Shown: piece after piece, positions 9,220-19,267 of the stretch
Numbering within the stretch: position 1 is the first letter of the stretch
Layout of the letters: every line of letters starts with the position of its first letter
Assembly (NCBI RefSeq): GCF_042652965.1
Contig: NZ_JBHSHL010000003.1
Location: 1 to 64,000, forward strand
Direction of reading: 5' to 3'
DNA: 64,000 bases
Origin: Filifactor villosus
GTDB taxonomy: Bacteria; Bacillota; Clostridia; Peptostreptococcales; Filifactoraceae
The notes under the pieces: generated by a model
Told to the model about the DNA's origin: nothing
What the model saw: only the letters and a program-made list of their open reading frames with translations
Databases searched by the model: none
Made by a program: the position numbers and the translations under genes

Positions 9220-9258
9220 GCAAAGATGGACTTGGAGAGCGAATACCTCTGCATAACA

Positions 9259-9304
9259 AGACACCCGCAAAGTTTCTGAAAGGGATCGAAACAGGGCGGG
9301 TGTT
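9259..9304 (+). terminator. probable terminator after the mgtC-like gene
   Basis: ACACCCGC pairs with GCGGGTGT across a long loop, followed by TTTG. The T run is short, so the call is moderate. The rest of 9305-9648 shows no gene; only small TTCGATCGAAG inverted repeats near 9442 and 9513 stand out. Confidence 0.5.
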
Positions 9305-9648
9305 TGAATGTCCGAAGCTCTATTTTTAAAGCTTTATATCAACGGTTCATACTTTTATCCGTTTTAACTGTCGATATTGATGATCTGTATCTTATAGGCT
9401 TTGAACTGCTTTTTTTGTAGTTTGCAAATCGGACATTTTTATACTTCGATCGAAGCAATGGTACTACACGAACACTGAAATTATTTTTGGGAGCTCTGCA
9501 GGTCACAGAGCTCTACACTTCGATCGTATTTCGGCATAAGGGCAGGTTGAAACTCATAGTAGTTCCGACGTGGATATAACCCTTTTCAGCTTATAACGAA
9601 GATGAAAAATAAAGCTAAATATTGGTATACCCGGAGGAAAAAATTCCC

Positions 9649-10395
9649 CTATGCGGTTTCTCCTCCATCGATGGGGATGTGCTGACCGGTGATGTACTTT
9701 GCTTCATCGGAGGCAAGAAAGGCGTACAAGGCCGCGACTTCTTCCGGCTGTGCATGTCGCTTCATCGGAATCCCTTCATTGACTACCGCGAGCATCTCAT
9801 CCGTATATTCGGCACGTTGCATGGGAGTGAGGACGTAGCCCGGACAAACGGAATTGACGCGGATATAGGGAGCACATTCCAAGGCTATCGATCTTCCCAG
9901 AAGAATGACTCCGGCTTTAGAAGCGTTATAGTCGGTATAGAAGGGGTGACCCTCCATACCGTTGGTGGATGCCGTCATAAGAATAACTCCCGACTTTTGA
10001 GGCATCATACGTTTTACCGCCTCCTTGCAACAGAGGAACATTCCATCCAGGTTTATGCCCAGGACCCTCCTCCATTGAGCAAAATCACAGTCTATGAATT
10101 TTTTTCTTACACTGATCCCTGCATTGGAGATCAGAACATCGATGCCTCCAATCAGTTCATCGACCTTCTCAAAACCTTTGACCACGCTTTCTTCGTTGCT
10201 CACATCGACCGTGACACAGCCTGCCAAGCCTTTGATCTCCGATTTTGTCAAAGACAGTGCCTCCTCGTTGATGTCGAAGGCGATGACCTTTGCACCTTCT
10301 TCGACAAACCTCTGAACGGTCGCCTTTCCTATACCGCTGGCTCCTCCTGTTACCACAACGCGTTTACCCCTTAATTCCTCGTATTTTGCAGCCAT
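9649..10395 (-). CDS. short-chain dehydrogenase/reductase (SDR)
   Basis: The 248-residue classical SDR carries the NAD(P)-binding TGGASGIG (residues 16-23), SNAGIS, the catalytic Ser in MTASTNG, and the YNASKAG active-site motif (YxxxK). GQHIPIDGG ends the protein, as in glucose-1-dehydrogenase or 3-oxoacyl-ACP-reductase-like members. Asp after the second strand (FDINEE) suggests NAD rather than NADP. The substrate cannot be told. The frame is open upstream to 10557, but AAAAGGAGGAG lies 6 bases before the ATG at 10395, which fits the family start. It is a single gene. Confidence 0.9.
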   Translation of the reverse strand: MAAKYEELRGKRVVVTGGASGIGKATVQRFVEEGAKVIAFDINEEALSLTKSEIKGLAGCVTVDVSNEESVVKGFEKVDELIGGIDVLISNAGISVRKKFIDCDFAQWRRVLGINLDGMFLCCKEAVKRMMPQKSGVILMTASTNGMEGHPFYTDYNASKAGVILLGRSIALECAPYIRVNSVCPGYVLTPMQRAEYTDEMLAVVNEGIPMKRHAQPEEVAALYAFLASDEAKYITGQHIPIDGGETA

Positions 10396-10692
10396 ACAAA
10401 CTCCTCCTTTTAAACATTTGAAACATGTATTCCGATGATCAGTGTCAACCGTTATGCTCACTCTTATTTTAAAGCAAAAAAAGTGCCAAAGTACAGGAGA
10501 TACTGTGGACGGTCTGTGGGGTTGAAGCGTGTTCTTGCCCCGAACCGTTTTCGGCAAGCGTTATAGTGCGACCCGAAAGTTTGATCTCAGAACAGTATAG
10601 ATAAAGCGGAGAGCGAATCGGTCTTCCGATCATTTTCAAACGTATTTTTGAATGAACATGCAACGATGTGTGTTTGCCCAAGACGGATCTTA

Positions 10693-10807
10693 ATACTATT
10701 ATCTGCCAAAATTGACAGGTTGAATGGCTTGGAGTATAGAACTCTCCAAATTGTTTTTCGTGAATAGTATATTGTGCATATCCGGCATTTCTATCGGAAA
10801 ATAGTGT
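10693..10807. repeat. dispersed repeat family B, near-complete copy
   Basis: It starts ATACTATTATCTGCCAAAAT, carries the GACAGGTTGAATGGCTTGGA core and CCAAATTGTTTTTCG, and ends CTATCGGAAAATAGTGT. It is about 115 bp and fills most of the gap between the SDR and the response regulator, ending just before the regulator gene's stop. Confidence 0.75.
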
Positions 10808-10834
10808 AAGACAGACGAAATGTACAGAATCTCC

Positions 10835-11482
10835 CTAAAAGCCCGGGATTATAAATTGCTTGTCCGTGATATCTATGATCAATTTGACCTTGCTTTCATA
10901 TCCGGTCTTAGACAAGAGGTTGTTTATGTGAAAGTGGACGGTTGCCTTCGAGATCTTCAAATGTTCAGAGATTTCTTGAGGGGAGTATCCGTTTACAAGC
11001 TCCCTCAGTACATCGAGTTCTCTGTTTGTAAATTCCGTACTTTTAGCAAAACCTATGTTCAATTCCGGGGTATTTTTCGGATAGATTTTTTCACCTTGGA
11101 GCGTACGCTCCAATATATTCAGAAGCTCGGAGAGTCCGCTGTCCTTGTACCAAAAACTGTCACAACCGTAGGATATGGCCTTGTTTATAAAGCTGTGTTC
11201 CGGCATCGATGTTGCAATTATAATTTTTATAGTAGGATAAGCAAGTTTGATTTTTTTGGAGTATTCAAGTCCGTTTTCTCTCTGAGAAGTATATATATCC
11301 ATAATGATAAGGTCGATCCGATGATCCTCACAGTACATCTCGGCGAAGGATGCGTTTTCTATGGATGCGACGACGGTGTAATTGTTTGTTCGTATCAAAG
11401 CATCTTCTATGGCATGTTTTATTATGACCTGGTCTTCCACTATAAGGACATTTCGTTTTTTAGTGTTATTTTTATCCGGCAT
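10835..11482 (-). CDS. NarL/LuxR-type two-component response regulator
   Basis: The 215-residue regulator has a receiver domain (residues about 10-125) with the acidic pocket VEDQ, the phosphorylated Asp in LIIMDIY, the Thr/Ser in ATSMP and the Lys in YKDSGL. A LuxR helix-turn-helix follows (about 148-205: FTNRELDVLRELVNG, SPQEISEHLKISKATVHFHI). The ATG at 11482 lies 9 bases after AAGGAG; the longer frame begins with a TTG. It points away from the two sensor genes at 12655-15613, about 1.2 kb off, which are its likely partners. Confidence 0.93.
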   Translation of the reverse strand: MPDKNNTKKRNVLIVEDQVIIKHAIEDALIRTNNYTVVASIENASFAEMYCEDHRIDLIIMDIYTSQRENGLEYSKKIKLAYPTIKIIIATSMPEHSFINKAISYGCDSFWYKDSGLSELLNILERTLQGEKIYPKNTPELNIGFAKSTEFTNRELDVLRELVNGYSPQEISEHLKISKATVHFHINNLLSKTGYESKVKLIIDITDKQFIIPGF

Positions 11483-12654
11483 GATAATCAAATCTCCTTA
11501 ATTTTTTTGAAGAATTGGCATATGATTTCAAAATACAAAGCAAAAGCGACTTTATGCTATGCTACGGCAATACCGCATAATGCAAGAGAACATCATAAAA
11601 CCGATGATATACAGTTGATAAAATACTTAAAAATATTGAGACGACAAACCTTCGTATCTTGTGAACTCATAAGAAGATCGGGAGTTCGGCTTTGTGTAGC
11701 GGTTCCTAAACCTTGTATATGTAGCTATAAAAACGGTTTTCTCAAAAACAAAAGACGATCACCTGTACGAAAATGTTATAACGATAAGATGCCTCAATTC
11801 TTCCAAGTTCAGCATAACATTATTATTCATCGAGGTCAACGCGGTTTTTCAGAGGATGAGGTATTTTTAGGAAGATACTTCAGACGGTAAAATTGCTAAT
11901 TTCTCTTCAGGTTTATAAAATGTGAAAATTTGTCATATCAATGGTTTTAAGACTTTCACCCTTCGTGTAAAATTGATTTTATGCTGATTTTTTGAATTGT
12001 GCGGTATTTTTTAAAAAAGAAGTGGACAAGAATCGCGAAATAATTCCCTTTAGAAGGCAAAAACGTGGTAGAATAAAGGGGTACAACAGATTCAAACCGG
12101 CAATTAAAAATCTCTTCAAAGGTATTTGCAAGTTGCACCCTCCGCCTTCGTAGCAGGGCTCTTTGACACTGTGAGAAGACCGTACGAAGGGAGGAGCGGT
12201 CTTCACTCTTGGCTTGCAGACAACAGAAGGACTTTGAAATGAATGGTTTTGGGACATATAACCTTCATATGCAATCGGCTTCACTGTGTTTTTCGCATTA
12301 GGAGGTATCTGCTCATAGAAATACCGAACAAAGGGATATCTCGTTTTTGCCGTCGTTTTATGAAGTACAAAAACTTTTTGAAAGAAATACTTCCAAAAAT
12401 TTTATTTTTCATATAGGAGCAGTTTTATACCGAGCTTGCAAATGACACGCTACTTCCTATTCCTGGTTGTATGGTTGATACCGGAAGTTTGTTTCCGTAG
12501 GAGATGAAATGAAGGATCATAGTCAAACAACAGATATGACAAAAGTCCGATCGGATAATAACATACAACGAGACTTCAGAGGCTAGCCGGTCCGAGCTGT
12601 TAGGATGGGCGATTTCGAACAGACCTTCATCAGACATGAATCCGAGGAGCATTT
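11483..12654. other. 1.2-kb gene-free divergent region
   Basis: I see no credible gene between the regulator and the first sensor. At 11979-12010 is a repeat end (TGCTGATTTTTTGAATTGTG then CGGTATT) shared with 16029-16060 and with repeat C. At 12327-12430 is a copy of repeat D (GAAATACCG ... TTATTTTTCATAT) shared with 15657-15760. The long spacing presumably holds promoters for both directions. Confidence 0.6.
12327..12430. repeat. repeat D, copy 1
   Basis: About 105 bp align with 15657-15760: both start GAAATACCG, keep GTGAAGT/ATGAAGT in the middle, and end CCAAAAA(C/T)TTTATTTTTCA followed by a short AGGAGCAG/CGGCAG. Function unknown. Confidence 0.65.
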
Positions 12655-14322
12655 ATGACAACGATACTTTATGACAAAAAGAAAAGATACATATGGATAG
12701 CTGTTTTAGTAACAGTGATGGGCATATTTAGAGGAATAGAAAAACCGAACGGCTATATATTTGATATAGAGTTCATATTGAATTTCATACTAAACGCCAC
12801 CCTTTTATTGGCTTGGATCATATCCGTGTATATCAGGATAATACATAAAAAGATCAGAGGTTACTTAATGTCGATCGGCATTCTGATGTTTTTTTGGTTG
12901 CTTGTAAGGACCGTAAAGTACAGGGTGCTCTCTGTGTTTTTCAATATGAATATGTTGTGGTATTTGTTTTATATACCGATTGTTCTGATACCCCTGCTCA
13001 GCTATTTTACGGCACGAACCGTAGGGCGGGAGAAAGATTGGAGATTGCCGTTTAAAGACAAGATGTTGATTGTTCCGGCAACGGTCATCATTGCAGGTGT
13101 GCTTACCAACGATATACACAGGATGGCCTTCGTGTTTGAAGGGAGCGCTTATGTAGGAATGACTTACGGATACGGGTTGTTTTATTATCTTGCATATGCC
13201 TTCTCTTTTTATTGTGTCCTCGCTTGTATATCTATCATGTTCAGAAAATCGAGGATAAAAGAGAGTAAAGAAAAGATATACCTGCCTTTTATCATAGTGT
13301 TTGTCTATATTTTATACAGTGTTTTCTACAACTTAAATCAGAATCATAAGTTTTTGCAGTTTATTGAAATAACAATCGCTTACTGTATGACTACGATTGC
13401 GTTTTGGGAAAGCTGTATACAGATAGGTCTTATAAGTTCAAATTCCAATTATAACAAGTTTTTTAAGAACTCTACGATGAATACGTGGATCGTCGATGAT
13501 AACGGAACTGTCCGCTATTATACAGGAGAAAAAAACAGGATCGATCCGGATACTTTTGAGCAGTTGAAGAGGGACGCTACGGTCTTTGAACACATAGGAA
13601 GCAGGCTTTATATGAACCCTATAACAGGGGGCTATGTCATTCGGGAAGAACATTCGGATGCGATACTTCGTCTGATCGATGAGCTGGAAGAGGTCAACAG
13701 TAAGATAGAAAACGATATTACTTTGATTCAAAATCAGATGAACATAGATGAAAAGAGGATAAAATTTAAAGAAAAAAACAGGTTGTATGACATAATAAAC
13801 AAACATACTTATGTCCAAATGAATAAGATCAAAGAAAATTTGGACTACCTAAGTAAAAATGGAAACGATCAAGACAAGTGGCGGGAGGTCAATATTTGTG
13901 CGACATATATCAAGCGTTACAGCAATCTTGTATTCCTGAGTGAATATAATGACAAGATCTCTCTTGAAGATGTGGGGATAACCATAGAGGAAAGTCTCAA
14001 TAACTTGAGCAAAACGGGGATTTGTGCAGGCTTTAAACTTGACTCTTGTGGAGAGATCGATAAGGACAGGGTGTTTGTCCTCTACAATGCGCTACAGAGA
14101 ATAATCGAAATGTTTTTTAGGCATTTGAGAGATATTTTTATAGTCATACGCAGTTCCGGGGAGGATTTGAGTATGTCCGTACTCCTGAACGGAGAAGGAT
14201 TACGCGAGCAGTTCAACGGGGAAGAGTTTATTGAAAGCACTGTGAGAGGTCCTGCATGCTGTGACATCTATGAAGAAGACAGTGACAATATTCAAATCAA
14301 TATGAGATTCTGTAAGGAGTGA
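12655..14322 (+). CDS. membrane sensor protein with 7TM-type N-terminus and degenerate kinase region
   Basis: The 555-residue protein has about seven hydrophobic segments in residues 12-265, a layout like the 7TM N-terminal domain of some histidine kinases. A short domain resembling a PAS/GAF insert follows (about 275-330), then a coiled coil (about 335-400). The C-terminal part lacks a recognisable histidine-kinase ATP-binding motif (no clear N or G boxes), so it may be a catalytically dead partner. ATG 12655 follows GAGGAG. The next sensor gene starts 5 bases after its stop, so the two are translationally linked. Confidence 0.65.
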   Translation: MTTILYDKKKRYIWIAVLVTVMGIFRGIEKPNGYIFDIEFILNFILNATLLLAWIISVYIRIIHKKIRGYLMSIGILMFFWLLVRTVKYRVLSVFFNMNMLWYLFYIPIVLIPLLSYFTARTVGREKDWRLPFKDKMLIVPATVIIAGVLTNDIHRMAFVFEGSAYVGMTYGYGLFYYLAYAFSFYCVLACISIMFRKSRIKESKEKIYLPFIIVFVYILYSVFYNLNQNHKFLQFIEITIAYCMTTIAFWESCIQIGLISSNSNYNKFFKNSTMNTWIVDDNGTVRYYTGEKNRIDPDTFEQLKRDATVFEHIGSRLYMNPITGGYVIREEHSDAILRLIDELEEVNSKIENDITLIQNQMNIDEKRIKFKEKNRLYDIINKHTYVQMNKIKENLDYLSKNGNDQDKWREVNICATYIKRYSNLVFLSEYNDKISLEDVGITIEESLNNLSKTGICAGFKLDSCGEIDKDRVFVLYNALQRIIEMFFRHLRDIFIVIRSSGEDLSMSVLLNGEGLREQFNGEEFIESTVRGPACCDIYEEDSDNIQINMRFCKE

Positions 14323-14326
14323 ACCA

Positions 14327-15613
14327 ATGAGATTCGTTGATTTGACGACAGTGGTCCAAGTTGTTATAGCGATTTTTTATATCGTAGCCATAGTCTTGGA
14401 GATAGGTTGTGTCATCATTGATTTTATCAATAGGAACGAGAAAGATCACAGAGCGTTGTTTATGAGTTTGATCGTTATTTCCTCTATCCAAATATTTATG
14501 ATGATCGAAATTTTTTACGAGAAAGAATGGAAGGTTCCCGTTACCGGTTTCACTGCTGTAAGCGCTGAACAATCCATATTCTTCTCGGTATCGTTGCTGG
14601 GAAGTATGTTGGGTGCGAGTATGTTTTATATCGTCGGGAACTATAGAAGGTATAAGAGAGAAATCAGCTTCAATTCCATAAAAGAGGCGTTTGACGACCT
14701 TCCTAAAGCCATAAGTATAATCAATCAAAAGGGAATCCCCGTGCTTGTAAACAAACAAATGTATGAGTTGGTCTATATCGTAACGGGAAAAGATTTTCAG
14801 AGCATGGATGATATCGTGGGTATCTTGAACAAAAACGCGGGTTATAAGGGTGTTACATTTATCGGATCCGAAGAGGACAGTATTGTGTTCAAAACCCCGG
14901 ACAAACGTGTATGGAGGATAGATCAAAAGACCTTTGACTTGGACGGCGATGTATACAGGGAGATATCCGCCAACGAGATCACGCAGATCTATGAACTGTC
15001 AAACCGATTGCGAGAAAAAAATTTGGACTTGATAGAACAAAAGAAGAGACAGGAAAAACTGTTAAAAGATATCATACAGTCAAAAAAAGAAGAGGAGATC
15101 CTGAACTTAAAAATAGATACTCACTCCAAGTTTGGAAAGGCGATCCTTGCCACACAGTTGTTTTTAAGCGACCAAAACGAAAAATCACCCATTGACATTT
15201 GGCAGGATGTAATCAAAAAGACACAGATGTTGGAGGAAGAGGATGAAAACAGCAACTCTTCATTAAATCAGTTGATCGATGCATCGAGTGTGTTCGGATG
15301 CAGGATCGTTTTGGAAGGAGAATTGCCTAAAGATGATAAGACGAGTTATCTTATCGTAACAGCTATGAGAGAGGCGATAACCAATGCAGTCAGACATTCC
15401 AAGGCGGATGAGGTGCGAATAAATATAACGACGACGGACTCTCTGGTAAAGGTCGAAATAGAAGACAATTCCAATACAAAGATCAGAAGCATAAAAGAAA
15501 CGGGAGGGCTTGCAGATCTGCGTAAAAAAATCGAAAAATCAGGAGGAGACCTTCGTGTGGTGTGCCAAGCGTGTGTGAAATTGGTCATAGTACTTCCTGT
15601 AAATAAAGCCTAA
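14327..15613 (+). CDS. two-component sensor histidine kinase (NarL-partner type)
   Basis: The 428-residue protein has about four hydrophobic segments in residues 8-115, a linker, a coiled-coil dimerisation region holding a candidate phospho-accepting His (KIDTHSKFGKAI, about residue 266), and a C-terminal HATPase domain. Its N box is MREAITNAVRHSKAD and its G-box-like stretch is ETGGLADLRKKIEKSGG. This matches LiaS/DesK-type kinases that partner NarL/LuxR regulators, such as the one at 10835. AGGAGTG lies about 6 bases before the ATG. It follows the 12655 gene with a 4-base gap and ends at a terminator. Confidence 0.85.
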   Translation: MRFVDLTTVVQVVIAIFYIVAIVLEIGCVIIDFINRNEKDHRALFMSLIVISSIQIFMMIEIFYEKEWKVPVTGFTAVSAEQSIFFSVSLLGSMLGASMFYIVGNYRRYKREISFNSIKEAFDDLPKAISIINQKGIPVLVNKQMYELVYIVTGKDFQSMDDIVGILNKNAGYKGVTFIGSEEDSIVFKTPDKRVWRIDQKTFDLDGDVYREISANEITQIYELSNRLREKNLDLIEQKKRQEKLLKDIIQSKKEEEILNLKIDTHSKFGKAILATQLFLSDQNEKSPIDIWQDVIKKTQMLEEEDENSNSSLNQLIDASSVFGCRIVLEGELPKDDKTSYLIVTAMREAITNAVRHSKADEVRINITTTDSLVKVEIEDNSNTKIRSIKETGGLADLRKKIEKSGGDLRVVCQACVKLVIVLPVNKA

Positions 15614-15650
15614 GGAGTATCTTTGCTCGGTACTTCCGGAGGCTTTTTTT
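15606..15650 (+). terminator. terminator of the sensor gene pair
   Basis: GCCTAAGGAGTA pairs imperfectly with GTACTTCCGGAGGC and is followed by seven Ts. It overlaps the stop of the second sensor gene. Confidence 0.8.
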
Positions 15651-15656
15651 GATCGG

Positions 15657-15760
15657 TGAAATACCGCACCGAAGGTATATCTTGCCTTTGCAATCGTCCT
15701 GTGAAGTGCGAAGAGCTTGTGAAATAAATACGTCCAAAAACTTTATTTTTCATATACGGC
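15657..15760. repeat. repeat D, copy 2
   Basis: It aligns with 12327-12430. A family A element sits 24 bases further on, and a repeat end (TGCTGATTTTTCAAATTATG, then CGGTGCG) lies at 16029-16060. The outer ATACCGCA and TGCGGT pieces could be the two ends of one larger element interrupted by the family A copy. Confidence 0.6.
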
Positions 15761-15784
15761 AGTTCTATGCCGATATTGGAATTT

Positions 15785-15897
15785 ATACTATTTTTCAATA
15801 GAAATGTGGATATATCTATTTTTCGATGAGGAAAAACTATGTTGTCTTCCATGGGTCACAGATTGTTTATATCCACTATTCAAAAGAATAGTAGTAT
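15785..15897. repeat. dispersed repeat family A, copy 3
   Basis: It starts ATACTATTTTTCAATAGAAA and ends TATTCAAAAGAATAGTAGTAT, in the same orientation as copy 1. The remaining gene-free sequence 15898-16437 holds nothing else I recognise. Confidence 0.8.
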
Positions 15898-16437
15898 TAT
15901 TCGGCATCTCTTTGGCAAATCTTCCTTTTAGAAACACCGCGTGAGATGTTAGGTTGTTGATTTTCTTTTGAGTTGCTAAAACACGTGAGCCTGTCTTGTC
16001 AATAATTTCAAGAATATCGTCCTTCGGATGAAACATATGCTGATTTTTCAAATTATGCGGTGCGACTTAGCCAAACCTATACTTTTGGATAGGGTGATTT
16101 TTTGAAAAATATGATAAGTTAAAGGTGTAGATATATAAGCGGATTCGGATCGCAGTCTGTTTGAATTGCACAGTCGGTCTCTCTTATGAACATTGAGGTT
16201 TGTTTCCCGTACCTGAGTCTTTTTTGAAGTCGATTCTTCGATCGGATTGTTCCGAGAGAGGGAGAGAACTTTTTCGCCTCCTTGTCGATGTCGGAGAACG
16301 GTGCTTCGTGCAAGTACGTAAAGAATATTTGCAGTTACAGGATGACCGTCTTTCGATCGAATAAGGGCATGAACTACAAAAGTATCTATATTTGGAGATT
16401 GTGGAGTACAGGATCTGTTTTGGAAAGGAAGTGACTT

Positions 16438-17367
16438 ATGAAGAGGATCTTAAGGCTTTTAGCAGTACTTTTATCGGGGGTTTGTCTTGTTGCCTGTTCG
16501 GTGGAGTCGCAGCAACCGTCAGGTAGTTTGAAAGAGAATGAAAAAACGCAGACAAAGGAAGGTCTTGAAGACGAGCAAGGGGATATCGTTCAAGAAAACA
16601 GGACCGTTCAGGAACAGTCGAGGGAAGATCCTCTTGTATTTAATTCTCCCCGTGATATAGAAAAATTCCTGTTAGGGGATTGGACTTACTTTCATCCTGA
16701 TTCTTTTTCCGATGCTGCATGGTTCTCTGTTGCTGAAGACGGGTCCTACAGCCTCGATATAATCGATCCTGAGAACGGAGAAGAATTTCATTCCGTCGGA
16801 AATTTGCAGATTCTGGATCATACTCGGGATGAGAGCGGGTTTGGAAATACGATTTCTTTCCAAATCATAGACCTTGAGGTTCCGGAGTCTAAAAAAGAGA
16901 GATATGAGTTTTTTGATCAGGACGGGGATTTTGCGTTGACATACAAAACTCTGGGCGACGGCGAGATTATTATTCAATTGTTTCAGGTCAACAACGGAGA
17001 CAGTTTGATGTACGACGTCTTCGACACGCCCTCCCATGTATTTCGAAAAAGAAGTGATTTAACACAGACCTCACAGATCGAAAAAGATTCCAAGTTTTAT
17101 GCGATTTGTTGCAAAAAAGACTATGGAAAAAAACGCGTATGGCTCGATCGGGTGGAGTATGATCCGGACAACAAACACATCGTTTATGGAAATACTTATG
17201 AAGCACTTGCCTATGAAATGATGAGCTTGGATGACCGAACTCCGGATCCGGGGGCGGAGTACTTATATCAATTGGTATATGTTACCACGGATGCACAAGG
17301 GAAGATCGTATCGTATGAGGAGATTGAATTTGATGAGCATCCCTCGGATGGGGAAGAGGATGTGTAG
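16438..17367 (+). CDS. secreted lipoprotein of unknown function
   Basis: The 309-residue protein starts with a lipoprotein signal (MKRILRLLAVLLSGVCLVAC, lipidated Cys at residue 20) and then a low-complexity Gln/Glu-rich linker to about residue 60. The mature domain (DIEKFLLGDWTYFHPDSF...) has a calycin-like 'GDW' opening similar to many uncharacterised lipoproteins, including the one at 24981. AAAGGAAG lies 7 bases before the ATG. It is followed, after 105 bases, by another lipoprotein, so a cell-surface pair is likely. I do not recognise the family. Confidence 0.75.
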   Translation: MKRILRLLAVLLSGVCLVACSVESQQPSGSLKENEKTQTKEGLEDEQGDIVQENRTVQEQSREDPLVFNSPRDIEKFLLGDWTYFHPDSFSDAAWFSVAEDGSYSLDIIDPENGEEFHSVGNLQILDHTRDESGFGNTISFQIIDLEVPESKKERYEFFDQDGDFALTYKTLGDGEIIIQLFQVNNGDSLMYDVFDTPSHVFRKRSDLTQTSQIEKDSKFYAICCKKDYGKKRVWLDRVEYDPDNKHIVYGNTYEALAYEMMSLDDRTPDPGAEYLYQLVYVTTDAQGKIVSYEEIEFDEHPSDGEEDV

Positions 17368-17472
17368 AGAGGTGTTCTTCCTGTCAGGTGTCTTCACGTA
17401 CAAAACGTTTATCGGAGGATGCAGGATCACTGAGAAACAGAGGAAGAGGACCGTGTTGGAAAGGAGTATCTT

Positions 17473-18639
17473 ATGAAAAAAGCAAAAATCCTTATACTGA
17501 TTTTTTTAGTAATTACAAGCATTTTCGGAGGATGTACCCGCAGCGTTGAGCCGAAGAGTGCAGATACCGGTACAACTTCGGATAACGAGACGAAATCTCA
17601 AGAGGAGGAACAGGAAAAGCCTCCTTCACAAGCTTCGGATGAAGTGCCGCAAGCCTATGACGACTTGTTGGAAGAATATCATCGATTCATCCTGACTTAT
17701 GATTACAATAGTGATTTCGACAACGAGGAGATCGATGAAAGCAAGATAGCGGTTTGGGAAAAGATGCTTGTTTTGGATCGCGAAATGATACTCAAGGAAG
17801 TTGGATATCATATGATGGATATAAACGAAGACGGAATCCCCGAACTTTTTATCGGAGATGTGGAAAACCAAAACGGAAGCGATGAGATCGGTAATATCTA
17901 CGCTCTATTTACACTGAAGAACGAACTTCCGCAACTGCTGTTGGTAGGGGATCAGAGAAACAAATATTTTTATTTGGACGATGTGGAGTTTGTCAATATA
18001 AGTACGGTAGGTGTTTTGTATTCCATGGACCTGTTCAAGTTGAGTAAAGATGAACTTGAGCCGCAGGATAGTTCGTTGTACTTCTCCCAATATAAAGAAT
18101 CCGGGGGAGAAGAGGTCGGGTATTACCACAGTTTGGCGGGGAATTACGATATCAACAATGCGGAAGAACTCGACAAAGAGAGGTTTGATGCCCAAACCTC
18201 AGACCTTATCCGTCGAATAAAGGCAATAGAGTATACACCTTTTTCACAGCGTAAGATAGGTGCGGATGCCTTGATCACCATTCGTCCTTCTACGGATTAC
18301 GAGCTCGATTATCTGTTTGACTATGACTCATTTGGTACCGAAGATGAAAACAGGCCTTCAAGGATTACGATACAAACTGTGGTCGGTCTCAAGAACTTCA
18401 AGCTTTTGGACCTTACAGACGGGAGCGTTGGCGAAGACGGAACATACAAATTTAACGAAAAAGTGATCTATGAGCTTGATTATTTGGATCCGAACCGTCC
18501 ATTCATTGTCGGTGTAGCTTTTTATGGAAGTATTCCCAACAACGGATTCTCCTATGTGGATGAGGAAGGGAAGGAGCACAAGTTTATGATTTTTGACAGT
18601 GGGTTGGATGACAGTATTTCGTTTAAAGAATATGAATAA
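17473..18639 (+). CDS. secreted lipoprotein with DxNxDG repeat-type motif
   Basis: The 388-residue protein has a lipoprotein signal peptide (lipobox IFGGC, Cys about residue 21), a Glu/Ser-rich linker, and a domain containing MDINEDGIPELFIGD, the calcium-binding-like DxNxDGxPEL motif common in Firmicutes lipoproteins. A separate C-terminal domain (about 275-388) starts with IRPSTDYELDYLFDYD. GGAAAGGAG lies 8 bases before the ATG. It follows the lipoprotein at 16438 in the same direction. The function is unknown. Confidence 0.75.
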   Translation: MKKAKILILIFLVITSIFGGCTRSVEPKSADTGTTSDNETKSQEEEQEKPPSQASDEVPQAYDDLLEEYHRFILTYDYNSDFDNEEIDESKIAVWEKMLVLDREMILKEVGYHMMDINEDGIPELFIGDVENQNGSDEIGNIYALFTLKNELPQLLLVGDQRNKYFYLDDVEFVNISTVGVLYSMDLFKLSKDELEPQDSSLYFSQYKESGGEEVGYYHSLAGNYDINNAEELDKERFDAQTSDLIRRIKAIEYTPFSQRKIGADALITIRPSTDYELDYLFDYDSFGTEDENRPSRITIQTVVGLKNFKLLDLTDGSVGEDGTYKFNEKVIYELDYLDPNRPFIVGVAFYGSIPNNGFSYVDEEGKEHKFMIFDSGLDDSISFKEYE

Positions 18640-18996
18640 GTGTAAGGAAATAAACTGTATCATGTGCGAAAGATGCAGCCTCCAAACCTAATCAAATGCC
18701 CGAGAATGTGTAGAGGGCAGATACCGCCCATATGATGATGAGAGGCTGTACTTGTTATAGACAGAAGGACCTTCATATCGATCCTGCAACCACAAAAAGT
18801 CAGTTCATTTCCTGTGGAGTACAAATCATCGGTATCGATAGGCCGGATGACAGATGGGGATCGACGGTAGGTTTCTTGTGCACATATTTGACCTGAACAT
18901 CGGTAGTGTAAACGGCACTAGAGAATAACTACGATCCACGTGAATATGGAATTTGAACTGTACCGGTGGCAGTTCAAACAGGTGATGCTGTTAAGG

Positions 18997-19136
18997 TGAT
19001 GCCGTACAATTTGAAAAAACAATGTAAATCCGATTTCACACGAGTGATACATTTAAAAAAACCCCTTTATTTTTAAATGCTTTCTGAATCTTATCAATAA
19101 CGATAAACGCATTGAATATCTTTGTACGGTATTTCT
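18997..19136. repeat. repeat C, copy 1
   Basis: About 140 bp start GATGCCGTACAATTTG, continue AACAATGTAAATCCG and TTTCACACGAG, and end TTTGTACGGTATTTC. A second copy lies at 19268-19404 in the same orientation. The ends are inverted (ACCGCA / TGCGGT type), suggesting a small mobile or structured element. Confidence 0.7.
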
Positions 19137-19267
19137 TTAAGAAATATTTGAATGGTTGAACATTCATTTCGGAAGGAAGTGGTCTATGTAGAAGTTGATG
19201 TTTTTGAATCATATTTTATCAATACGGGGATCAGATAAATGACATATCTGTGAAGAAGAGTATAAGG

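Noticed and set aside
10820..11890. Long plus-strand frame (356 codons) opposite the response regulator
   Set aside because: It is mostly the reverse strand of the regulator, has no family features and runs into repeat-like sequence. The minus-strand regulator has all receiver and LuxR motifs.
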